A DNA stretch of 5,513 nt from Methanobacteriota archaeon (GTDB taxonomy: Archaea > Thermoplasmatota > Poseidoniia > Poseidoniales > Thalassarchaeaceae), in assembly GCA_002701965.1 (NCBI GenBank), contig NZXM01000042.1, positions 1 through 5,513 on the forward strand, read 5' to 3'. Position 1 is the first letter of the stretch; every line of letters starts with the position of its first letter. Shown here in pieces: positions 1 to 5,413 of the stretch. The translations under genes were made by a program, and so were the position numbers. The notes under the pieces were generated by a model, which saw only the letters and a program-made list of their open reading frames with translations, was not told the origin of the DNA and did no database searches.

Positions 1-35
1 TCAAAGAGGTGCATTGGTTGGAGTGCCTTGTCGCC

Positions 36-881
36 ATGGTTGAGAGTCAAAAGCCCCGGACCGACTTGGTCGAAGAAGACCCCTTTGCCCGAGCAACACA
101 ATCGACCTCTCACGCGGGTTGGAAGGCCGATGGAACTGGACGAACCCAATCAGGTCTACGAATCGTTCAAGTTCAATTCAGTCCGTTTAACCGAGGATTC
201 ACACAATCCTATCGGCCCGCCCCCACGCTCCACACAGGGTCGTTCTGGCATTTCTCCCAAACAGAATTGAAGGACCTCGGCATCTCACTACTCGCCTTCT
301 CACTCGGCCTCTCTTTCGTATTCAATCGCGGGGTCATTGGGGGCATGCTGTCTTTAGGGCCTGCATTATTGGTCAAGATCCCGGCGTTTTTCCTACTAGC
401 AATGGTGGCTTTTGGTCCCGCTTTCATCATCCACGAATTGGCTCACAAATTCGTCGCCAAATACTATGGCTGCTGGGCCGAATTCAGAGCAGACCCAGCC
501 GGCCTTCGAACGGGTGTGATGATCGCCTTCTTCATCGGCTTCTTGTTTATGGCACCAGGCGCAGTGATGGTTGCTGGCAATGTTAATCGACGCCAAAACG
601 GAATCATTGCTTTGGCTGGTCCTTTCTCTAATCTCATACTATGGGGCATTGGTCTACCATTCTACGTCCTCTTTGCAGATACCATCTTCGGCGTAGTTGG
701 CCTGCTTTGGCTTGTTGCAAACGCGATTTTGGGGGCATTCAATATGCTACCATTCGGCCCACTCGATGGCCGTAAAATAAAGAATTGGTCAGAGCCAGTA
801 TTCTGGATATTCCTTACGATTTTCATCACCCTGGCATACTATTCCATATTGGAGCCGGAAATACTTGCTGACCTCATTTAA
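36..881 (+). CDS. Site-2 protease family (M50) intramembrane zinc metalloprotease
   Basis: This is a polytopic membrane protease of the M50/S2P family, which cleaves transmembrane segments inside the lipid bilayer. Read from ATG 36 (281 aa), the zinc motif HELAH lies at residues 133-137 (His133, Glu134, His137) within a helix. The second family motif, NMLPFGPLDG, lies at 236-245 and supplies the third ligand Asp244. A GPxxN segment lies at 195-199. Six hydrophobic stretches are visible near 82-96, 110-132, 161-181, 191-213, 217-237 and 255-272. KYYGCWAEFR after HELAH and HFSQTELKDL at the domain start are typical of archaeal members. The start is uncertain: GTG 9 and TTG 18 are in frame, the frame is open to the window edge, and GAGGTG (6-11) lies 6 nt before TTG 18. 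About 70 polar residues precede the domain and may reflect a frameshift (see findings). The natural substrate cannot be inferred from here. Confidence 0.9.
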   Translation: MVESQKPRTDLVEEDPFARATQSTSHAGWKADGTGRTQSGLRIVQVQFSPFNRGFTQSYRPAPTLHTGSFWHFSQTELKDLGISLLAFSLGLSFVFNRGVIGGMLSLGPALLVKIPAFFLLAMVAFGPAFIIHELAHKFVAKYYGCWAEFRADPAGLRTGVMIAFFIGFLFMAPGAVMVAGNVNRRQNGIIALAGPFSNLILWGIGLPFYVLFADTIFGVVGLLWLVANAILGAFNMLPFGPLDGRKIKNWSEPVFWIFLTIFITLAYYSILEPEILADLI

Positions 882-923
882 TGACGGGTCAACATTCAAT
901 ACCTGTAGGTAGAATTGGCCTTT

Positions 924-1475
924 ATGCAGCCACTAGTCTTGACCAACGACGGCTCTAATGTCACTTCAGTAACCCAACCACCATCAAATCCGCAAGTACC
1001 CATCACGGTGTCCCAAAACCCAATTGCAATGACGATCGGGATGGTATGTTTTTTGCTGGTACTTCCTGCAATGATTGTGGCACTTTTTGAATTCATAAAC
1101 CAAGATGAATACCTGTATTACATGGAGGGCACCTTCGGCTCCTTGGTTTATTCAACCACCATCATCACCATCTTACTTCTTTCTGGAGGTTACCTCACGG
1201 GACTAATCAGATCTAATGTGCAAAAGATGACATGCGGAGGCATACTGATCGGCATAAGCTCACTAAATTTACTCTTGAGAATATTCTATCTCCTTGACTA
1301 CCATTCAGAAATGAGTCAATATTTTGACGAATCCCTTTTCGAAATGATGTTTTGGCCTATGCATCATGAACAACTAGAACTGGCATTCCTGGGAATCATC
1401 ATTGGTGGCCTAATGATGAATAGTAGTCACAACCAAGAACAACCCTTGGCGACAACTTCACCAATATTCCAGTAA
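924..1475 (+). CDS. Hypothetical four-helix membrane protein
   Basis: I do not recognise this 183-aa protein. It has a polar N-terminus of about 32 residues rich in Asn, Thr, Ser and Pro. Four hydrophobic segments follow, at roughly 34-57, 72-95, 103-124 and 150-166. A short acidic and aromatic loop follows segment 1 (NQDEYLYYMEG, 59-69), and a Met/His-rich stretch (EMMFWPMHHEQ, 140-150) precedes segment 4. The tail is polar and Gln/Ser-rich. No catalytic or cofactor motif stands out. I chose ATG 924; an in-frame TTG at 915 would add three residues. No good Shine-Dalgarno lies at normal spacing: AGGT at 907-910 is 13 nt from the ATG. It follows the M50 gene by 42 bp on the same strand, so co-transcription is possible, and converges on the M28 peptidase gene. 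That it is a real gene is likely from length and membrane pattern; its function is unknown. Confidence 0.75.
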   Translation: MQPLVLTNDGSNVTSVTQPPSNPQVPITVSQNPIAMTIGMVCFLLVLPAMIVALFEFINQDEYLYYMEGTFGSLVYSTTIITILLLSGGYLTGLIRSNVQKMTCGGILIGISSLNLLLRIFYLLDYHSEMSQYFDESLFEMMFWPMHHEQLELAFLGIIIGGLMMNSSHNQEQPLATTSPIFQ

Positions 1476-1487
1476 TCAACTGATTAC
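1472..1487. repeat. Perfect palindrome spanning two convergent stop codons
   Basis: GTAATCA-AC-TGATTAC has 7-bp arms around a 2-bp centre. The left arm carries the TAA stop of the + strand membrane protein (1473-1475). The right arm carries the TAA stop of the - strand peptidase (1484-1486). As RNA it would fold only weakly (A/T-rich, about 6 bp with a 4-nt loop). No long T-tract follows on either strand, so a terminator role is only a possibility. Confidence 0.6.
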
Positions 1488-3130
1488 AGGTAAGAGTTCA
1501 GAATGGGCTGGTGGTCCAAATGCAGGAAAATCATGGTTCCATACCATGTCATCAAATCGATTGAATTAATCAAATTCTGTTGCCCGGTCCCATAATCGTT
1601 CTCCATCCAATACAACATTTCATCGATTGTATCGCATGTTTGATGATAGCAATCGTAACCGTCAACCAACCCACCAAATCCAACCGTCACTGTATCAATC
1701 GCTTGGAATGAAGCGTGGTCACTTCGAGCCGTCGTTGCTTCATTGATGATGACCCCAGCTTCACCTGACTCTGCCCAAGCACTGGTCAACTCACCATTGA
1801 GAACTGCCAACTGTTCCTCAACCCCCAACGCATCTCCTGCCAACCATTCGGCAAGATAAACCATCTTTGGTTGATTGATTGTATTCTCATCCGTATCCGG
1901 CCCGATGTAGACTCTGAACGGCCAATTCTCTTGACTGGCGGGGTAAGACCCACCCCCATCTGGACCAACTCGGTCCGAAGGCGTTCCATTGCCCGGCCAA
2001 TTCACACCACCCATGTCGATGTTGATGTAATTGGAGATCGTAATATCGTCAGGGATATCTTCGACCCATGCGATACTACCGCGCTTTCCACCTTCTTCAC
2101 TACTCCACAAGCAGAACACAATCCCCCGTCTTGTTGGAATACTGAACATCGCTTCAGCCATATTCAAAACCACTGAAGTGCCAACGGTGTTGTCATATGC
2201 ACCCACAAAGGTGCCGTAACCTCTGGGCGCACCCTGATCGACAGGTGTAGGTGCGATAATGGGCGCAATATCGAAGTGAGCCCCAATCACCATCCATTCA
2301 TCAGGGTACTCGTAACCCTCTTTGTATGCACAGATATTGTATGCTTCAGGATTCGCCTCGATATACTGGAATCGATGTCTTTCGATGTTTTCGTATCCGT
2401 ACTCAGTAAATTCTTGCACAAGGAAATCCGCACCACATTCGTAACCCGGGCTTCCTGTGCCAGCCCACCGATTCAAGTAACCCTTGGCTTGGTCACAAGT
2501 ATCGAAAGGATCGTACGTCTCATCAGAAATTACAGACAGCATATCGAACGTTTCGAGCCCCGAAACGATTCCAGTGCTGTGCGCACCCCCTTGTTCGATT
2601 GAGACACCAGATGCAATCGGGCGCTCAACCTCAACCAATTTGATTGATACCGAGCTGCCTACATCAGAACTGTTCGCCAATTGAGGGAATCCACCCTCAC
2701 GCTCCGCGTCGATAACCTGTACGCCACGGGTAGCCTTCATACCACCTTCAGCCCAACTCTTCCAGGAGATATTCCCCTCGCGAATCGGAAAGAAGTCACG
2801 CCCCGGCTCACCAATGAGTACCGCAAAGTAATCGGCTCTAGGTGGAATGAGGATGACGATTTGATCATCACCTCCTGCATCTAAATCCAAGATAGTGCCA
2901 TTTTGCACAAAGCCCGTATCCGACTGGACAACCAAGTACGGAATCATCACCCGCATTGCACTGTCAGCCTTGAAATATACACTCTGAAAAATCCCAGCTG
3001 TAAGTGGATCCGGGGACACATCCAAATCATCAGCGCCAAGACCTCCACCATCATCATTGCCAAAGCACCCTTGAATGCTCGCACTGAGCATTAGGAAAAC
3101 CAGCAGCAGCGGCAAAGGACTTCTGCGCAT
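1484..3130 (-). CDS. Secreted lipoprotein M28 family zinc peptidase
   Basis: This 548-aa predicted exopeptidase, probably an aminopeptidase, should sit on the outer face of the membrane. Residues 1-22 form a lipoprotein signal: RR, then a Leu-rich core, then IQGC with Cys22 as the lipid-anchored residue. An acidic/Gly linker (NDDGGG) follows. Residues about 35-120 form a beta-rich N-terminal domain of unknown role. The M28 domain covers about 205-540 and keeps every expected residue: HFD (His285, with Asp287 beside it), YDN (Asp313), SSEEGG (catalytic Glu345 and ligand Glu346), NIDM (Asp372), SDHASF (470-475) and YHQTCDT (His496). Cys494 and Cys499 flank that last His. A longer frame opens at 3220, but the signal peptide begins only at the tandem ATGs at 3133 and 3130. 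GGAG 5 nt from the second favours 3130. It lies 65 bp downstream of the DDAH-like gene on the same strand, so an operon is plausible. The exact substrate is not readable. Confidence 0.92.
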   Translation of the reverse strand: MRRSPLPLLLVFLMLSASIQGCFGNDDGGGLGADDLDVSPDPLTAGIFQSVYFKADSAMRVMIPYLVVQSDTGFVQNGTILDLDAGGDDQIVILIPPRADYFAVLIGEPGRDFFPIREGNISWKSWAEGGMKATRGVQVIDAEREGGFPQLANSSDVGSSVSIKLVEVERPIASGVSIEQGGAHSTGIVSGLETFDMLSVISDETYDPFDTCDQAKGYLNRWAGTGSPGYECGADFLVQEFTEYGYENIERHRFQYIEANPEAYNICAYKEGYEYPDEWMVIGAHFDIAPIIAPTPVDQGAPRGYGTFVGAYDNTVGTSVVLNMAEAMFSIPTRRGIVFCLWSSEEGGKRGSIAWVEDIPDDITISNYINIDMGGVNWPGNGTPSDRVGPDGGGSYPASQENWPFRVYIGPDTDENTINQPKMVYLAEWLAGDALGVEEQLAVLNGELTSAWAESGEAGVIINEATTARSDHASFQAIDTVTVGFGGLVDGYDCYHQTCDTIDEMLYWMENDYGTGQQNLINSIDLMTWYGTMIFLHLDHQPILNSYL

Positions 3131-3135
3131 CATGT

Positions 3136-3139
3136 CTCC
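3136..3139 (-). promoter_or_regulatory. Shine-Dalgarno-like GGAG before the M28 peptidase
   Basis: On the - strand GGAG is followed by AC and two tandem ATG codons. Spacing is 2 nt to the first ATG (3133) and 5 nt to the second (3130), which favours the second. Most other genes here lack a comparable site. That would fit internal translation initiation for the distal gene of a DDAH-peptidase transcript. Confidence 0.45.
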
Positions 3140-3195
3140 GATTCTTGATGCCTTGTTGAAACCACCGCTCGTGCGCGCGAAGCCTGTAAAGCAAC

Positions 3196-4005
3196 TTATT
3201 GATAGAAAATTGAACAACACGTCAAGCTACCATCGGCCGCACGGATATGCTCCATGTCGACACTTTGAGTGGTAAACCCAATCGCCTCTAGAATTCTTTG
3301 TGTTTCAGGATAATCTGCAGAGATCAAAACCTTTCCCGACTCAAACCCAATCACATTGGCCGCATAGGATTCATGATTGGGGATCCAAACGACTTCCACA
3401 CCTTCTGCTTCAAGTTCTGCAAATTGTTCAGGCACGATGTGTCCCTCAGCAGCCACCAACATACCAGGTTTAGGCGAAGAGCAAATGGTCGTCAAATGCA
3501 AAGTCGACTCGGGTACTTCAAACACCTTAGTGGTAAAACCCCGAGTCAATGCAACTCCACTGAAGAATTCGATTCCAGCCATGTTGGTGCGGGTGGAATG
3601 ACCAACTAAGAATCGATCATCAAAGAAGATGACATCTCCACCATCCATTTTTGCCCCCTCAGGCATCTCGAATACTTCCAAGCACTTGCCCAAAAATTCC
3701 CGCACAGCCACTTGTTCTCCACGTCGGCTTGGGTGTCCCATGTATGGAATCACAACAGCATCACCAACGACCACCCCAGCATCTTCGACAAAGGTACAAT
3801 CTGGATAATCGGTAAGACCGGGTAGGATCTCAACCTCTACTCCATTTTCTTGGAGTGCGGCTACATAATTTGCATGCGCCACTCGACTTGCATCGACATC
3901 GGTTGGACCGGTTCCGAAATAGTTGGCCAAGGCCTTGGTGAAGTTTGGGGAAATGTCCCGAGTTAACGCCCGAGACCGCTTTCTTTGGCTCCACAGAGTA
4001 GCCAT
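3196..4005 (-). CDS. Dimethylarginine dimethylaminohydrolase (DDAH)-like guanidine hydrolase
   Basis: This is a cytosolic, 269-aa member of the amidinotransferase/DDAH fold. DDAH hydrolyses NG-methylated arginines to citrulline and mono- or dimethylamine. Visible family landmarks, numbered from ATG 4005, are: N-terminal RALTRDIS (13-20), PDCTFVEDAGVV (68-79), PSRR (92-95), DGGDVIF (121-127), RTN (139-141), LHL with catalytic His170, SYAANVI (213-219) and LTCCS with the likely nucleophile Cys263 next to Cys264. From memory, this double-Cys end matches human DDAH1, whereas Pseudomonas DDAH reads SCMS. Length is close to known DDAHs (about 254-285 aa). A TTG at 4008 is in frame just before the ATG, but the ATG is preferred. 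No Shine-Dalgarno is seen, so the message may be leaderless or short-leadered. An arginine deiminase or other guanidine hydrolase activity is the main alternative, but the FVED, DGGD, RTN and SYAAN set argues for DDAH. Confidence 0.88.
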   Translation of the reverse strand: MATLWSQRKRSRALTRDISPNFTKALANYFGTGPTDVDASRVAHANYVAALQENGVEVEILPGLTDYPDCTFVEDAGVVVGDAVVIPYMGHPSRRGEQVAVREFLGKCLEVFEMPEGAKMDGGDVIFFDDRFLVGHSTRTNMAGIEFFSGVALTRGFTTKVFEVPESTLHLTTICSSPKPGMLVAAEGHIVPEQFAELEAEGVEVVWIPNHESYAANVIGFESGKVLISADYPETQRILEAIGFTTQSVDMEHIRAADGSLTCCSIFYQ

Positions 4006-4028
4006 CAATCAGAGTCCGAACGAAGTAG

Positions 4029-4042
4029 TCTCATAACGGTTG
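4029..4042 (-). promoter_or_regulatory. Weak TATA-like element upstream of the DDAH-like gene
   Basis: On the - strand ACCGTTATGAGAC is centred about 29 nt before ATG 4005. That is where an archaeal TATA box would sit if transcription starts at or next to the start codon (a leaderless message). The match to TTTAWATA is poor, and other A/T-rich stretches between 4046 and 4105 are alternatives. Confidence 0.2.
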
Positions 4043-4080
4043 GTATTGAGATAACGTGTAACCAATTTTCCTGAAAGCGG

Positions 4081-4120
4081 AAATATGCATTGAAAATAAT
4101 AATGTATTTTGGTAATTAAA
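4081..4120 (-). terminator. T-rich tract after tRNA-Leu, possible archaeal terminator
   Basis: Reading the - strand downstream of the tRNA CCA end gives TTTAATTACC, an A-run, then TTATTATTTTC. This T-rich stretch is by far the most A/T-rich part of the window. Archaeal RNA polymerase often stops at oligo-T tracts without a hairpin, so this is a reasonable place for tRNA transcription to end. It also separates the tRNA from the DDAH-like gene about 115 bp downstream. Confidence 0.35.
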
Positions 4121-4207
4121 TGGTGCAGAGGGCAGGATTTGAACCTGCGAACCACTGAGGACTAGGACCTCATCCTAGCGCCGTTGACCAAGCTTGGCAA
4201 CCTCTGC
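4121..4207 (-). tRNA. tRNA-Leu (anticodon GAG)
   Basis: The 87-nt gene folds as a complete class II tRNA. The acceptor stem GCAGAGG/CCTCTGC pairs fully; the D arm is GCC/GGC with a loop containing GG. The anticodon stem CTAGG/CCTAG encloses the loop ATGAGGT (4167-4173), giving anticodon GAG (4169-4171), which reads CUC and CUU leucine codons. The 13-nt variable region (4149-4161) can form a short CC/GG arm, as expected for Leu. The T arm is GCAGG-TTCAAAT-CCTGC. Discriminator base A (4124) is the known Leu identity determinant, and CCA is encoded (4121-4123). No intron interrupts the anticodon loop. The gene is divergent from the aminotransferase gene. Confidence 0.96.
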
Positions 4208-4230
4208 AAGTGTAACCTTGCGACCGACCC

Positions 4231-4244
4231 TATTCTTATCAAAG
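4231..4244 (-). promoter_or_regulatory. Possible TATA box for tRNA-Leu
   Basis: On the - strand CTTTGATAAGAATA is centred about 30 nt upstream of the mature tRNA 5' end at 4207. That would place the transcription start a few bases before the tRNA, as is usual for archaeal tRNA genes. The sequence only partly resembles a TATA consensus, so the call rests mainly on position. Confidence 0.35.
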
Positions 4245-4292
4245 CGACGGGGTAAATTTGGGCAATATCTTCACGACCCAGCACCTCAAGTA

Positions 4293-4305
4293 GGGGATTC
4301 TCCCC
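4293..4305 (+). other. Small GC-rich hairpin just before the aminotransferase start
   Basis: GGGGA (4293-4297), loop TTC, TCCCC (4301-4305) is a perfect 5-bp inverted repeat ending 10 nt before ATG 4316. If transcription starts upstream of it, the stem would sit in the 5' leader, where it could affect ribosome access. No Shine-Dalgarno lies between the stem and the ATG. If the message is leaderless, the repeat lies outside the RNA and could only act as DNA. Confidence 0.4.
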
Positions 4306-4315
4306 CGCCCAATCA

Positions 4316-5413
4316 ATGGCCACAGACCGAGTTCCAATGGGTCGGATGTTCATCGATGATGAAATGCTGGAAACAGCGAACCGCATTCTCGCATCCGGCC
4401 AGTGGATCAAAGGCCCCGAATCGAAAGCCTTCGGTGCGGAATGGGCTGCTTATTGCGGGGCCCTTGGAGGCACACCTTGTAGCAATGGATCCGTTGCACT
4501 CATCGCAGCACTGCATGCATTGGATGTGGGGCATGGAGACGAAGTCATTGTCCCCAGTCATACGTACATCGCTAGCGCAACCTGTATCAATTTGGTTGGT
4601 GCTACACCGAAGTTCGTCGAAGTTGAGGAGGACTACTACACCCTCGACCCCGTTGCACTTGAAGCCGCCATCACCTCGTCGACAAAAGCCATCATCGGTG
4701 TACACTTGTATGGGCAACCGATGGACCCTGCAATTTTTGAAATTGCATCCAAACATGGAATTCCCGTTATTGAAGATTCAGCTCAGGGCCATGGCGGCTC
4801 ATTGAATGGTCAACGAATTGGCTCATTCGGGGACATCGCCACATTCTCTTTCTTCCCTAGCAAAAACATGGCCGTGGGCGGTGACGGTGGAGCGATTATC
4901 ACCACCCGTGAAGACCTCGTCCAACGAATATCGACCTTCATTGATCACGGGCGTTCGGATAAATATCGAAACGACGTATTGGGTACCAATTTCCGGCTTT
5001 CAGAAATCCAGTGCGGCGTGGGTCGGATTCAACTTAAACACCTAGATGGCTGGGTTGCTCGGCGGAATGAAATTGCCGCACGATACAATGCCGCATTCTC
5101 TGAAATACCACACATCAAGAACCCAAAAGTTCGATCCGGTGCAGTACACGCATGGCATCAATACGTGCTACGTGTGGGGGACCGCGAAGCCTTCCAAGCG
5201 CACATGAATGAGATGAACATCTCCACCGGCATTCATTATCCGATTCCTTGTCACTTGCAACCCGTTTATGCGGATCACTCCCAAGGAACAGAGGGCTCAC
5301 TCCCATTGACCGAATCGATTTGTAGCGATATTGTCAGCATCCCCGTGATGCCACTATTGACTGACGAGGAAGTTGACCGAGTGATTGAAGCGGTACAAGC
5401 TTGGCAACCTTAG
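4316..5413 (+). CDS. DegT/DnrJ/EryC1/StrS family PLP aminotransferase
   Basis: This 365-aa protein is a full-length sugar aminotransferase-type enzyme (fold type I, PLP-dependent). The family moves an amino group, usually from glutamate, onto a keto group of a nucleotide-linked sugar. Landmarks in order are: RVPMGRMFIDDEM (5-17), SGQWIKGPES (28-37), CSNGSVALIAAL (55-66, phosphate/PLP loop), VPSHTYIASA (79-88), GVHLYGQP (128-135), EDSAQGHGG (153-161, Asp154 facing the pyridine nitrogen, Gln157), FSFFPSKN (177-184, Lys183 as the Schiff-base lysine), GGDGG (188-192) and FRLSEIQ (226-232). The ATG at 4316 gives the usual family N-terminus, and an in-frame stop lies at 4253-4255. No Shine-Dalgarno is seen. 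It is divergent from tRNA-Leu and overlaps the next gene tail-to-tail by 4 bp. No other glycan gene is in view, so the sugar product cannot be named; a role in S-layer N-glycan or exopolysaccharide synthesis is inference. Confidence 0.93.
   Translation: MATDRVPMGRMFIDDEMLETANRILASGQWIKGPESKAFGAEWAAYCGALGGTPCSNGSVALIAALHALDVGHGDEVIVPSHTYIASATCINLVGATPKFVEVEEDYYTLDPVALEAAITSSTKAIIGVHLYGQPMDPAIFEIASKHGIPVIEDSAQGHGGSLNGQRIGSFGDIATFSFFPSKNMAVGGDGGAIITTREDLVQRISTFIDHGRSDKYRNDVLGTNFRLSEIQCGVGRIQLKHLDGWVARRNEIAARYNAAFSEIPHIKNPKVRSGAVHAWHQYVLRVGDREAFQAHMNEMNISTGIHYPIPCHLQPVYADHSQGTEGSLPLTESICSDIVSIPVMPLLTDEEVDRVIEAVQAWQP

Noticed and set aside
1..130. Possible - strand gene tail ending in TGA at 1-3
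   Set aside because: The translated peptide is Arg/Pro/Ser-rich with few acidic residues and no start, while the + strand frame here continues into the M50 gene.
882..891. TGACGGGTCA short palindrome after the M50 stop codon
   Set aside because: Four-bp arms are too short to be meaningful, and no T-tract follows.
3131..3220. Longer start for the M28 peptidase, overlapping the DDAH-like gene by 25 bp
   Set aside because: The extra 30 residues precede a complete lipoprotein signal peptide that begins at the tandem ATGs 3133/3130 with a GGAG just upstream. A signal peptide should be N-terminal.
4056..4217. GTGTAACC present on both sides of the tRNA (4056-4063 and 4210-4217), like attachment-site or target duplications
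   Set aside because: An 8-bp match in about 200 bp is expected fairly often by chance. There is no integrase, no duplicated tRNA 3' end and no foreign-looking sequence between the copies.
4313..4756. Cys-rich open frame antisense to the aminotransferase
   Set aside because: The cysteines come from reading the other strand of Gly/Ala/Thr codons. Their spacing is irregular and there is no independent start signal.
4194..4805. Long open frame on the + strand inside the aminotransferase region
   Set aside because: It overlaps the tRNA and a gene with all DegT-family motifs in the neighbouring frame. Its product is Pro/Ser/Arg-rich without any recognisable motif, so it is a shadow frame.
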